DNA from: Desulfocurvibacter africanus subsp. africanus DSM 2603
Lineage (GTDB): Bacteria; Desulfobacterota; Desulfovibrionia; Desulfovibrionales; Desulfovibrionaceae
Direction: 5' to 3'
Length of the DNA: 64,000 nt
Assembly: GCF_000422545.1 (NCBI RefSeq)
Contig: NZ_AULZ01000014.1
Location: 62,001 to 126,000 of the forward strand
Shown here: positions 27,323 through 36,629 of the stretch, one piece after another
How positions within the stretch are numbered: position 1 is the first letter of the stretch
Layout: each line of letters opens with the position of its first letter
The notes under the pieces: generated by a model
Databases searched by the model: none
What the model saw: the letters and a program-made list of their open reading frames with translations, nothing else
Told to the model about the DNA's origin: nothing
Position numbers and translations under genes: made by a program

Positions 27323-28201
27323 CTAATCCTCCTTGCGGTAGATAATGGCGCCGGGATGATGCACCGGTTTGAAAGCTCGGGTTATATTGTGCAGCGACTC
27401 GGAATGGCCGATGAACAGATAGCCACCGGTAAGCAGGTTGTCGTAAAAGGAGCTGATGACCAACTTCTTCATCTCGTCATCGAAATAAATGATCACATTG
27501 CGACAAAAGATCAGATGAGAGCGCTCCACCCGTTTCATCAGCGCTCTGTCGCTAAGGTTGATGGCGCCGAAGGAGACGAGTTTCTTGACTTCCGGCTTGA
27601 TCAGGAACTTGCCATCCTGCGCCGTAAACCACTTGTCCACTATGACCTTGGGAGTGGTACGTAGCGCGTACTCCGTGTATACGCCCGCGCGGGCGGACTG
27701 AAGCACGTTTTCAGAAAGATCGTTGGCCGTGATCTTGATGTTCCACATGCTGATCTCTGATCCCAGGGCTTCATGCAGAATAATGCCCAAGGTATAAGGC
27801 TCTTCGCCTGTGGAGCAGCCTGCCGACCAGATGCGCAGCGTCCGTGTACGCTTCTTGCGTTGATCCTCGAGTATCTCGGGCAATACCTTGTCTTGAAAGA
27901 CCTGAAGCTGCGGCGGATTGCGATAAAAGCTCGTCTCGTTGGTCGTCACTGCATTGAAGAGCTCGGTCATCTCCCCTTGACGCTTGGAGTCGTACTGCAA
28001 ATAATAGTAATACTCGCCGAAATCTTTTAGATTCAGAATCTTGAGTCGATTGGCGAGACGATTTTCCAGCAGATACTTGCGATTGTCGGCGATGAATATA
28101 CCGCTCTTCTGATAGATGAAGTCGCGCAGCTGAGCGAACTCGCTATCACTTATCTTGAGTTCTTTTCCAAGAGTGATTGTCTTGGAGAACAGGGATGACA
28201 T
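27323..28201 (-). CDS. cheR: Chemotaxis methyltransferase CheR
   Basis: Methylates glutamates of chemoreceptors using S-adenosylmethionine. The 292-aa product has the N-terminal helical domain (DFIYQKSGIFIADNRKYLLENRLANRLK) and the SAM domain with RIWSAGCSTGEEPYTLGIILHEAL, ITANDLSENVLQSARAGVY and HLIFCRNVIIYFDDEMKK. Start codon directly follows the stop of the HEAT-repeat gene. Confidence 0.92.
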   Translation of the reverse strand: MSSLFSKTITLGKELKISDSEFAQLRDFIYQKSGIFIADNRKYLLENRLANRLKILNLKDFGEYYYYLQYDSKRQGEMTELFNAVTTNETSFYRNPPQLQVFQDKVLPEILEDQRKKRTRTLRIWSAGCSTGEEPYTLGIILHEALGSEISMWNIKITANDLSENVLQSARAGVYTEYALRTTPKVIVDKWFTAQDGKFLIKPEVKKLVSFGAINLSDRALMKRVERSHLIFCRNVIIYFDDEMKKLVISSFYDNLLTGGYLFIGHSESLHNITRAFKPVHHPGAIIYRKED

Positions 28202-30154
28202 CTAGCGTACCTCTTCCTGGTCCTGAATCATCGCAACGGCTTCTGCTGCGGCGGACTGGATCTGCGGATCGTCATGGCTTGTCAACTCCAACAGGGCGCG
28301 AAAGGCGGCACGCCCTCCGATCTCGCCAAGGCACGCGATGGACTTGATTACCAGAAGCGTGTTCTCCGAATGCAACAGGGGAATCACCAGTGGTATGGCG
28401 GAAGTCTCCTTGCGTTCGGCAAGCGCTTCCATTGAACGTATGCGCACCCAATCGTTGCCGTCATCCAGGCCCTGCATGAGCAGCGGCACGGCACCGTTCA
28501 GAGCCATTTTGCCGAGCTCTTCGACCACGGCCATGCGTACTTCGGGCACCTCATCGCTCAGAACACCAGCCAAAATGGGCAGAACGCTCTCGTCGGAACC
28601 GCACAGCGTGACGAGCGCCTCCACGGCAACCTTGCGCACGTCCGGCACCTCGTCGCCAAGGGCTTCCTCGATCCTGGTCTTGGAGGTCATATCACCGGAT
28701 TTGCCCAAGGCGTAGACAGCCATGAGACGATGCACCGGGTTTTCGCTACGAAAGAAATCCTCGAAACGTTCGCGCATGCTGCTGTCGAAAATGGCCAGGC
28801 AAGCCTCCAGCGCAGCTTCCTTGACGTCGTCGTATGGATGGTCGAGCAGGCCGAAGAGCTTGTCGCCAGCCTGCTGCGCCTTGACCTTCATGCCCAGGAA
28901 AGCGATGGCGCCTTTAAGCACGGTACCGTCATTATGCCGGTCAAGGATATCCATGAAGAACAGTGTGTCCTCCGGGCCCCCAACGCGCAGCAGGGCCGAG
29001 ACTATCTCGCGCTGGATGTCGCGGCTCTTGGCCCAGAAGGCCTGCATAAGCGCCTGATTGAGGGTATTGTCCTTGAGCCTGGCCATGACCTCCACGGCCA
29101 CCGTGGCTTTCTGGCCATCGTCCTGGTTCAGAACCTGGATCAGGGCTGGGCTGGGCCCGATGGCCACGAGCATGTCGATGGCGTGTAGGATACGCTCGCG
29201 ATCAAGCTCCGGGTTCATTTTCCCGGCCAAGTCCAGTATCTCTACAGCAGCCGCGTCATTGCCCAGGTATCCCAGGCCATGAATGGCCGCGTCCTGGATC
29301 TCGACATCCTCGTCCCGGATGGCCACCAGCAGGTAGTCGCGGAACTTCTCCCGCTCTTTTTCAGTGAGCAGGGCCAGGGACTTGCCGCCCAGGATCTTAA
29401 CCACGGCCTTGACAATCTTGTTGCGCAAAGCCGTCGGACTGGCGTCCATGCGACGCAGAAGCAGATTGACGGCCTTGATATTGCCCATCTCACCCAAGGC
29501 ATCAACAATCATGGAAGCAACGAGATCCGAGGTACGGTTCAGAGCCAAGACCAAGGCACCCACCGACGTGTCGTCCTTGATTTTGGCCAAGGCTTCGATA
29601 ACTGCGAACTGTACCCACTCCTCGTCCTCCAGGGCCCTGTTTAGACAACGCGCGCCCTCATGGAAGGCCAAATCTCCCAAACTGACGGCCGCCTGGTAGC
29701 GCACGTTGACTTCGGGGTCCTTGAGCAGCGCATCGCATAGCGGCGCCACGGCCAGGACATTGCGAGTGGAGCCGAGGATGTCCGCGGCAAAGATGCGGAT
29801 GTCGGCATCGTCATCGCGCAGGATGGTCACCAAAGACTCGAAATCCTGGTCGCCAACGGAGCGAAGGATATCCATGGCCACGTTGCGCACGGGTGCCTCG
29901 TCGCTACGCAACAGTGGCAACACGGACCTGACCGTGCTGGCTCCTCCGAGCTTGCGCAAGGCGACCTCGGCCGCCTCCTGGATGCCGATATTCTTGCTGC
30001 GCAGGAGCCCGGCCAGAAGTGGCACGCTTTCCTCGCACCTGGACTCGCCCGCGTTGTAGGCCGCCTCGCGCACGAGCTCGGTCTGGCCGCTGGACAACTG
30101 TGTAAAAATACTCTGGCATTCCGCCATCTTATACCTCAGATGCGGGTCCGCCAC
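28202..30154 (-). CDS. HEAT-repeat protein of the chemotaxis operon
   Basis: Scaffold-like protein of 650 aa made almost wholly of about 30-residue HEAT/PBS-lyase-type repeats. Examples are VREAAYNAGESRCEESVPLLAGLL, VRYQAAVSLGDLAFHEGA and VRKVAVEALVTLCGSDESVLPILAG. No signal peptide, membrane span or enzyme motif is seen. Position between cheB and cheR, with 0-bp spacing to cheR, argues for a chemotaxis-array or regulatory scaffold function; no direct function is known to me. Confidence 0.82.
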   Translation of the reverse strand: MADPHLRYKMAECQSIFTQLSSGQTELVREAAYNAGESRCEESVPLLAGLLRSKNIGIQEAAEVALRKLGGASTVRSVLPLLRSDEAPVRNVAMDILRSVGDQDFESLVTILRDDDADIRIFAADILGSTRNVLAVAPLCDALLKDPEVNVRYQAAVSLGDLAFHEGARCLNRALEDEEWVQFAVIEALAKIKDDTSVGALVLALNRTSDLVASMIVDALGEMGNIKAVNLLLRRMDASPTALRNKIVKAVVKILGGKSLALLTEKEREKFRDYLLVAIRDEDVEIQDAAIHGLGYLGNDAAAVEILDLAGKMNPELDRERILHAIDMLVAIGPSPALIQVLNQDDGQKATVAVEVMARLKDNTLNQALMQAFWAKSRDIQREIVSALLRVGGPEDTLFFMDILDRHNDGTVLKGAIAFLGMKVKAQQAGDKLFGLLDHPYDDVKEAALEACLAIFDSSMRERFEDFFRSENPVHRLMAVYALGKSGDMTSKTRIEEALGDEVPDVRKVAVEALVTLCGSDESVLPILAGVLSDEVPEVRMAVVEELGKMALNGAVPLLMQGLDDGNDWVRIRSMEALAERKETSAIPLVIPLLHSENTLLVIKSIACLGEIGGRAAFRALLELTSHDDPQIQSAAAEAVAMIQDQEEVR

Positions 30155-30205
30155 ACGACCGCGACGCTAATGCGCACGGTCAGGCCGACCCGGCAGGCCG
30201 CAACC

Positions 30206-31264
30206 TCAATTCTCGTACAGGCTGCTGATGATTGCCGGACCCATTTCGTCAATCCCTAATATTCCATCGGCAAGTCCCGCATCGACTATAGCCTTGGGCA
30301 TGCCGTAAACCACGCAGGTGGCATCATTCTGGGCCAAAACCCGGCCGCCACGAGCCTTGAGTTCGCGAATTCCTTCCAAACCATCGTTTCCCATGCCCGT
30401 AAGAATGACCCCCAGAGCTCGACGCCCCAGAGTCTCAGCCACCGAGGAGATGAGCACGTTGACCGATGGCTTGTAGAGGGCGCCGGCTGGGTCCGGACTC
30501 ACGACGACATCGAGCTTGGTGCCCCGTTGGGCTATCTTGAGGTGCTTGCCGCCGGGCGCAATGTAGACCGTACCGGGCTTAAGCGGCTCGCCGTCCTCGG
30601 CTTCCTTGACGCTGATGGCGCATACGTTGTCCAGCCTTTTGGCGAAGGGTCCCGTGAAGGCTGGCGGCATGTGCTGCGCAATAAGGACCGCGGCCGGAAA
30701 ATCCACGGGCAAGGAGGACAGGACCTTCTGCACCGCCGGAGGTCCTCCCGTGGAAACGCCGATAGCCACTATGTCCCGTACAGGCCGCCCGCCAATGGCC
30801 GCGATGCGTTCGCGCAGGTGCGACTCGGCAGTACGCGGCACGGGTCGAAACGGTATCCGGTGGCGTAACTTCCGCTTGGCAACGGCCTTAACCTTTTTCT
30901 GTAAGTCAGCTTCGATCTTTATGATATCCAAGGAAACCTTGGACAATTCCTTGGAGATGAAATCAACGGCTCCGAGTTCCATGGCCTTGAGCGTTGCCTC
31001 GGCGCCTTCGGTGGTCAGCGAGCTGACCATGATCACCGGCCGGGGCATTTCCATCATGATGCGTCGCAAGGCGGTCAAGCCGTCCATGACGGGCATCTCG
31101 ATATCCAGCGTTACGACATCGGGGTCGAGTTCGCGGATGCGTTCGATCCCTTCGTTGCCGTTATGGGCCGTACCCACGACCTGGATTTCCGGGTCCTTCG
31201 CGAGCATGGTACTTATAGCCTTGCGCATGAAGGCGGAATCATCAATGACGACTACCCGAATCAA
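30206..31264 (-). CDS. cheB: Chemotaxis methylesterase/response regulator CheB
   Basis: Removes methyl groups from receptors when phosphorylated. 352 aa: receiver domain (VVVIDDSAFMRKAI, Asp in VTLDIEMPVMDGLTALRRI about residue 56), linker, then the esterase domain with VAIGVSTGGPPAVQKVL (catalytic Ser), IAQHMPPAFTGPFAKRL (catalytic His) and ILTGMGNDGLEGIRELKARGG (catalytic Asp region). First gene of the che operon; a promoter is expected in the 31265-31650 gap but not assigned. Confidence 0.93.
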   Translation of the reverse strand: MIRVVVIDDSAFMRKAISTMLAKDPEIQVVGTAHNGNEGIERIRELDPDVVTLDIEMPVMDGLTALRRIMMEMPRPVIMVSSLTTEGAEATLKAMELGAVDFISKELSKVSLDIIKIEADLQKKVKAVAKRKLRHRIPFRPVPRTAESHLRERIAAIGGRPVRDIVAIGVSTGGPPAVQKVLSSLPVDFPAAVLIAQHMPPAFTGPFAKRLDNVCAISVKEAEDGEPLKPGTVYIAPGGKHLKIAQRGTKLDVVVSPDPAGALYKPSVNVLISSVAETLGRRALGVILTGMGNDGLEGIRELKARGGRVLAQNDATCVVYGMPKAIVDAGLADGILGIDEMGPAIISSLYEN

Positions 31265-31719
31265 TGTTCTCCCCCTGTAATGTAAAGCGCTTGTCGCCTT
31301 CCGCCCTATTGTAAAGGCTGTCTTGATCGCACATTATAAGGGTTACTAGCGCAATCACCGGCTTATCCTGGCGTTTATGCAAACACTGCGCGAGCTTATG
31401 CTTGCCGAGTGCTTCAGAATACAGTTACTACTGCATATAACGTCTAGAGGACTTCAAAAATAGCACCGAATACGAGGAAAAGCTAGATATCTGTGTGCCG
31501 CGCCCGTTTCGGGCCAGCGACAGCATAAAACATGATCTGCATCTGACTGGAGTAAAACAGTTTTCGTTTAAACTATCTTGACCTGCACCCCTAAGACAGC
31601 GAAAAGGGGCTGTCACATTTCCCGTAACTGCGGCTGTCAGGATGTAATTCTCTTTTGCCTTGTTCTCTTCCTGGACTTATGATCGTGACATCACCGTTAG
31701 GTCGATAAAAGGACATACC
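31265..31719. other. Divergent intergenic region between cheB and the DEAD-box gene
   Basis: About 450 bp with no convincing ORF. A short GACAGC/GCTGTC hairpin lies at 31595-31614. Promoters for both flanking genes should be here; no clean consensus pair could be assigned by eye. Confidence 0.5.
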
Positions 31720-33309
31720 ATGAATCAAGACCCCATTAACGACGGCAACACCCCCAAGCAGGGCGTTCAGCCCTCAACGGAGGAGCCGATCAAGGCCGGC
31801 GGAAGCTCTGCGGTCACCCAGGTGGAGCCTGACGAGGGGCTCAAAGAAATGACTCTGGAAATGCTCCCGCCCCTCCTCCGAGAGGCCTTGTCCCGTGCAG
31901 GCTGGACCAGTCTGATGCCTGTTCAAGCAAAGTCCATGCCCATAATAATGGGCGGCCACGATCTCATGGTTCAATCCAGGACCGGCAGCGGTAAGACCGG
32001 GGCCTTCGTGCTGCCCATCTTGGAACGCATTGATCCGAATTTGGCCGCTACCCAGGCCCTTGTGCTCGTACCCACGCGTGAACTGGCCCGCCAAGTGGCC
32101 CACGAGGCCGAGGTACTGGTAGGAGACCGCGCCAGAGTCGTGGCCGTCTATGGGGGAGTAAGCTTCGGCAAGCAGGTCGAAGGCTTCAAGGCCGGAGCGC
32201 ACATCGTGGTCGGCACGCCCGGCCGCATCCTGGACCACCTGCTGCGCCACAACTTCAATCTGCAGGAGTTGCGAGCGCTTATCTTTGACGAGGCCGACCG
32301 CATGCTGTCCATCGGCTTCTATCCCGACATGAAGCAGGTGCAGCGGTACATGCCCAAACGGCGCGTCAACACCTTCATGTTCTCGGCCACCTACCCAGCC
32401 TTCGTCATGCGTTTGGCAGGCGAGTTCATGCACAAGCCGCAGATGCTGTCCCTATCGAGCAAGCAGGTACATGTGGCAGAGGTGCAGCACGTCATTTACG
32501 AGGTGCCGCGCATGGGCCGCGAGCGGTGCCTCATGCGCATCATCGAGGTGGAGAACCCAACCTCGGCCTTCATCTTCTGCAATACCAAAGCCCAGGTGGA
32601 ATACGTATCAACGGTGCTGGCCAATTTCGGCTACGACGCCGACGGCCTCACCGGCGACCTGTCTCAAAGCAAACGTGAGAGCATCTTGGACCGCGTACGC
32701 GCGGGCTCCCTGCGGCTGCTCGTCTCCACGGATGTGGCCGCGCGTGGCATCGACATTCCCGACTTGTCGCACGTCATCATGTACGAGCCGCCCGAGGACC
32801 CCGAGTCCTACATTCACCGAGCCGGACGCACCGGTAGGGCTGGAGCCAGCGGCGAGGTCATTACCCTGGTCGACGTCATCCAGAAGCTTGAGATGCAACG
32901 TCTGGCAAAGCGCTTCACAATCGACCTCGTGACACGTCCCTTGCCCACGGATGAAACCGTGCGATCCGTGGCCTCGGAGCGCGTGACCGCGCTTCTGGAG
33001 TCCACTCTACGCGCTCGGCCGCCTCTAAAACAGGAACGCATGATGCGCTTCATGCCCCTGGCACAGGAATTGGGCAAAAACGAAGAGGAACTGGCCATCA
33101 TCGCCATGCTCCTGGACGACTATTATCAGCAGACTCTACACTCTCCGCCCGAACTGCCGGTTATCCGCCAATCCGCGCCTCGCACGGAGCCGGTAACGGG
33201 TCACGAGCCAGCCTCCGCGCATGAAGGCGAAGAACGCAAGAAGCGCCGCCGTCCTCGCAATAGGCACAAAAAGAGCTCAGGAACAGACAACAGGGGAAGT
33301 GACGCCTAA
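31720..33309 (+). CDS. DEAD-box ATP-dependent RNA helicase
   Basis: RNA remodelling enzyme with motifs Q (WTSLMPVQAKSMP), I (SRTGSGKTGAF), Ia (PTRELARQ), II (IFDEADRML), III (FSATYP), V (STDVAARGIDIPD) and VI (HRAGRTGR). The ATG at 31720 follows AAAGGACATACC and gives 529 aa. The C terminus is basic (ERKKRRRPRNRHKK), as in RhlE/CsdA-like proteins that use it for RNA binding. Exact orthology is unresolved. Confidence 0.88.
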   Translation: MNQDPINDGNTPKQGVQPSTEEPIKAGGSSAVTQVEPDEGLKEMTLEMLPPLLREALSRAGWTSLMPVQAKSMPIIMGGHDLMVQSRTGSGKTGAFVLPILERIDPNLAATQALVLVPTRELARQVAHEAEVLVGDRARVVAVYGGVSFGKQVEGFKAGAHIVVGTPGRILDHLLRHNFNLQELRALIFDEADRMLSIGFYPDMKQVQRYMPKRRVNTFMFSATYPAFVMRLAGEFMHKPQMLSLSSKQVHVAEVQHVIYEVPRMGRERCLMRIIEVENPTSAFIFCNTKAQVEYVSTVLANFGYDADGLTGDLSQSKRESILDRVRAGSLRLLVSTDVAARGIDIPDLSHVIMYEPPEDPESYIHRAGRTGRAGASGEVITLVDVIQKLEMQRLAKRFTIDLVTRPLPTDETVRSVASERVTALLESTLRARPPLKQERMMRFMPLAQELGKNEEELAIIAMLLDDYYQQTLHSPPELPVIRQSAPRTEPVTGHEPASAHEGEERKKRRRPRNRHKKSSGTDNRGSDA

Positions 33310-33329
33310 CCCTTGCGCCCCACATTGAT

Positions 33330-33353
33330 CTGAGGAGGGTCCCCCCTCCTCAG
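33330..33353 (+). terminator. Hairpin after the helicase gene, possible terminator
   Basis: Ten-base-pair stem CTGAGGAGGG/CCCTCCTCAG about 20 bp after the helicase stop. No T run follows, so termination is only suggested. Confidence 0.4.
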
Positions 33354-33876
33354 GCTGCTGATGTAGTATGGCTTGGCCGGCCAACGACCTGCACTCGCTT
33401 GCCTTCACCTGTGCCCCCGCAAGAAATGCATAATGTGCCTTTCCCGCCTAGACGGCGGAAATGCTCACAAGTCAGCAACACTAGCACTGCTAGGCGTTGC
33501 TGACAGGGGCTGTCTATGATCCAAAGGGGAATTCAAGCCAGAACGGTTAGCAATTAGCCAGAGAAACACACAGTCATTAAACCGTCTCCTCTTGCATAAT
33601 CAGAGGACCCTTGTTCAAAGCGATTGCTCGTGTCTTTGTTAAGAGCCTCTCTTGTCGGATCTGATTTCCTTGGATGCTAGAGCAATTTGCGTTTGAACTG
33701 AGAGAGGGCGCTGCCCTCTCTCAGACTCTCTCCCGGCAGGGAGCGGCGCTCCCTGCACCCCCATTTTTCATTTTATTTGCAAGGTGCTGTATTGCCATAC
33801 GGCAAGCTAATCACGCCTACATCATTTTGTAAGACGCGCGATTGGGGGCCGCCTAAGAATGGCCTTGCAGAGACGC
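33354..33876. repeat. Intergenic region with two strong hairpins and a lone repeat end
   Basis: No gene seen in about 520 bp. At 33678-33697 TAGAGCAATTTGCGTTTGAA resembles the end of the dispersed repeat (TAGAGCATTTTGCTTTTGAA). It is followed at once by a 12-bp perfect stem, CTGAGAGAGGGC/GCCCTCTCTCAG (33698-33724), and a 9-bp stem, GCAGGGAGC/GCTCCCTGC (33736-33756), then ACCCCCATTTTT. This may be a different repeat type or a plus-strand terminator. Confidence 0.55.
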
Positions 33877-33910
33877 AAAAAGCCCGACCTGGAAATCCAG
33901 GTCGGGCTTT
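33877..33910 (-). terminator. Rho-independent terminator of ppaC
   Basis: Stem AGCCCGACCTGG/CCAGGTCGGGCT with a four-base loop. On the minus strand a run of T follows it. Located about 20 bp beyond the ppaC stop. Confidence 0.9.
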
Positions 33911-33931
33911 GTAGATTCAGGAGGATTCAGC

Positions 33932-34852
33932 TTACTTGCCGAAAGCCTTCTCGAAGGGGGGCACGACCTGCTTCTTACGGCTCATGACGCCCTTGAGCCA
34001 AACGGAGTCGCCGTTGGCCTTGACGCCGAAGGCCTTCTCGACCACGGAGGCATCCTTGGTCGCGATAAGCATCTCGGAGCCTTCCTTCATGATGTCGGTG
34101 AGCAGCAGGAACACGCTGTGGCGGCCTTCGCCCTGCATCTTCTTGATCTCGGCGAGCAGGCCAGCCTTGACGGGCTCGAGGATGGACAGATCGACAACTT
34201 CCAGCTGGCCGATGCCGATCTTGTTGCCGGACATGTCGAAGTCCTTGTAGTCGCGGTGCACCAGATCCTTCATGGAGGCGCCCTCGACGGCGGACTTGAC
34301 CTTGAACATTTCCATGCCCAGGGCCATGACGTCCGTCACGCCGGCGATCTTGGCCAGGGCCTCGACAGCCTTCTTGTCATCATCGGTGCAGGTCACGGAC
34401 TTGAACATGACCGTGTCGCTCAGGATGGCGCAGAGCATGCCGCCGGCGATGCCCTTGGGAATCTCGATCTTGTAGAAGTCGTACATGCCCTTGATGACGG
34501 TGCAGGTGCAGCCGGCGGGCCAAACCCACATGGTCAGGGGGTTGGAGGTGGTGATGTCGCCCAGCTTGTGGTGGTCGACAATGGCCAGCAGCTCGCCCTT
34601 GGCCAGATTTTCCACGGTCTGGGCGATGTCGGAATGGTCGACCAGCATGATCTGCTTGCCGGTGGCATCGTCGATCAGCTCGGGAGCCTTGAGCCCGAAC
34701 TTGTCCGCAACGAACTTGGACTCGGGGGTGAGAGCGCCCTGAGCGGCGGCAACGGCCTGAATGCCGCGCTTGGTCATCAGGTCGGCAAGAGCAATGGCGG
34801 AAACGATGGAGTCGGTGTCCGGATTCTTGTGTCCAACAACATAGGCAGCCAT
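33932..34852 (-). CDS. ppaC: Manganese-dependent inorganic pyrophosphatase
   Basis: Class II (DHH family) cytoplasmic enzyme hydrolysing pyrophosphate to phosphate. In sulfate reducers this pulls sulfate activation to APS forward. 306 aa: VGHKNPDTDS at the N terminus, LVDHSD, IVDHHKLGD (DHH motif, about residue 96), and the DHHA2 C-terminal substrate-binding motif SRKKQVVPP. Size matches the short, CBS-free form. Separate from the PTS genes upstream by 114 bp and ended by a clear terminator. Confidence 0.92.
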   Translation of the reverse strand: MAAYVVGHKNPDTDSIVSAIALADLMTKRGIQAVAAAQGALTPESKFVADKFGLKAPELIDDATGKQIMLVDHSDIAQTVENLAKGELLAIVDHHKLGDITTSNPLTMWVWPAGCTCTVIKGMYDFYKIEIPKGIAGGMLCAILSDTVMFKSVTCTDDDKKAVEALAKIAGVTDVMALGMEMFKVKSAVEGASMKDLVHRDYKDFDMSGNKIGIGQLEVVDLSILEPVKAGLLAEIKKMQGEGRHSVFLLLTDIMKEGSEMLIATKDASVVEKAFGVKANGDSVWLKGVMSRKKQVVPPFEKAFGK

Positions 34853-34966
34853 GGTAGGTTCCTCCTATATGGAATTGCGAAATTGCAGCCAAGAGAGGCT
34901 TGTGCCAAATAGCACAAACATACTGCGCTGCCAAGACATTTCCACATCCAGTCTATGGAAAACTCA

Positions 34967-35676
34967 TTATGTACCAAGATTTGCAAGATAAGCCGCAAAC
35001 GCTGTAGCTGCCGCAGCCACGGCCAGCAGAATGTACCCAGGCCGGAAACGAATGGAAAGCAAACCGCCCAGACTGGCACCGAACCAGACATGCCACCATT
35101 TTACCGGCAGCAGGACAACATACCGCTGCAGGAACGGCAAGACTAATCCGGCGATCCACACGAGCGTAATGGAGCTGACGAGGAAGAAAAGCCAATTAAT
35201 GATGGCCATTCGAACGAAGCCCTTGCGCACGAGCCCCCCGGGAGAGAACGCGTCCATTCCGCCACGGGAAGAACGCAGCAGCTCGTTGTAGCTCTTGTTC
35301 TGCCGTTCACGTTCCATGGCCTCGATGCGCGTGCCAAGCCAGGCCAGGGGCAGACAGGCGATGATGGCCAGCACTGCTAAAGGTGGAGCAGTGAAATGAT
35401 AGACTTCTACGAGAGTCAACGCCGCCAGGGTCGATGCGGCCATTTGCGGGGGAATGAAAGTGCCCGCAGGTATGAGATCCATCCAGAACAGCTCGAAGAA
35501 CAGGCTGATGGAAATCGCTGTGGCCAGGTCACCGAAAAGCAGGCCCCACACGAGGCCGATAGCCAGCGGCCGCTCGAGGAGGCCTATGTTGAGCTGGAAA
35601 CGGAAGAGGGAAAACAGGACAAAAAAAAACCGACAAGGGGCAACAGCGCCTGCAAGGGCATCTGGCCCAAGGTCAC
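34967..35676 (-). CDS. PTS mannose-family IIC component, apparent frameshift at a homopolymer
   Basis: Membrane component of a mannose/fructose/sorbose-type PTS. The GTG at 35676 overlaps the IIB stop (GTGA) and opens VTLGQMPLQALLPLVGFF. The matching continuation FVLFSLFRFQLNIGLLERPLAIGLVWGLLF is in the next frame, and the switch falls at a run of nine A (plus strand 35621-35629). One extra base there would give a continuous protein of about 236 aa with 5-6 membrane segments. Without it, the downstream frame could only begin at an internal GTG (35551). Sequencing error, phase variation, slippage and true decay are all possible. Confidence 0.72.
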
Positions 35677-36140
35677 GAAAAGATCCTCACCTGGACGGAA
35701 TCGTTGGGCACGCAACGGAAGTCCAGCTTGACACCCTTACGGCTGAAGAATTCGATGCAGGACTGATCTTCATCGCCAAGTGCGACGTGCGCACAGATCT
35801 GTCTCTTTCCAGGACTGTAATGGAGATTGCCGATGTTCAACCCTTCGAAGGCGAAGCCCTGCTCGTATGCCCGCCTGGCGTCGGGACAAGACGAAAAAAG
35901 GACAAGGGCATTGGACCGATCACCAGTGCTGAAACGGGCCACCAAATCGGTCACGGCATTGATTTTTGTAAAAACGACTTTTACATCGTTGGGAATGGCC
36001 AAAGACATGATCTCCTGGCGCAAGGCATCGGTGGCCAGTTCGTCATTGGCAATAATAAGCAGCGCCGCCCCGGTATAGGGCAGCCATGTCTCGATGATCT
36101 GGCCATGGATCAAGCGGTTGTCGATGCGCACCCAGAGCAT
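35673..36140 (-). CDS. PTS mannose-family IIB component
   Basis: Cytoplasmic phosphocarrier of 155 aa. The N terminus WVRIDNRLIHGQIIETW holds the conserved phosphorylated histidine (DNRLIHGQ, residue 12). The rest follows the IIB fold (VVFTKINAVTDLVARF, LNIGNLHYSPGKRQI). It overlaps the IIC start by 4 bp and starts 3 bp after the IIA stop, so IIA-IIB-IIC form one operon. No IID gene is visible next to them. Confidence 0.85.
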   Translation of the reverse strand: MLWVRIDNRLIHGQIIETWLPYTGAALLIIANDELATDALRQEIMSLAIPNDVKVVFTKINAVTDLVARFSTGDRSNALVLFSSCPDARRAYEQGFAFEGLNIGNLHYSPGKRQICAHVALGDEDQSCIEFFSRKGVKLDFRCVPNDSVQVRIFS

Positions 36141-36143
36141 GGC

Positions 36144-36584
36144 TTATCCGTCTGCGATCTTCTGCCGCAGCACCTCGCCGGCCACGACAATACCCTGCAC
36201 ACCGGCTTTTTTGGCTTCACGGGCCAGATCCGCCGGCGGCAGATGCCTGCTGCCGAATACCTTGAGCAGCATGGGCAGGTTCACGCCGGTGATGACCTCG
36301 ATATGCGCCGTGCCAAGCAAGGACAAACTCAAGTTGGTGGGCGTCCCGCCGAACATGTCCGTCAGGATAAGGGCGCCATTGCCGGTATCGGTGTCCTGAA
36401 TGGCGGCCTTGATGGTCCGGACAGTTTCTTCCACATTGGAAGTCACATCCACGGGGATGGACCGGCAGCCACCCTGCTGACCCAGGATGAGTTGAGCCGC
36501 TGCCAGCAGACGTTCGCCATAGTCCGTGTGCGTGACGATGATGACGCCCGTGATCTTGGGCTGGTCCTTGCGTATAACTTTCAT
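36144..36584 (-). CDS. PTS mannose-family IIA component
   Basis: Phosphoryl acceptor from HPr. The open frame extends to 36698 but its first 38 residues are translated from the dispersed repeat. The ATG at 36584 (MKVIRKDQPKITGVIIVTHTDYGERLL) gives 146 aa, with the active His in THTDYG and LTDMFGGTPTNLS typical of EIIA-Man. Located beside rapZ, ptsN and rpoN, suggesting a regulatory PTS. Confidence 0.85.
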   Translation of the reverse strand: MKVIRKDQPKITGVIIVTHTDYGERLLAAAQLILGQQGGCRSIPVDVTSNVEETVRTIKAAIQDTDTGNGALILTDMFGGTPTNLSLSLLGTAHIEVITGVNLPMLLKVFGSRHLPPADLAREAKKAGVQGIVVAGEVLRQKIADG

Positions 36585-36629
36585 CGCGTTCTGATTATCG
36601 CCTCGCCTTTCCCCTGTCCACAGGCAATT

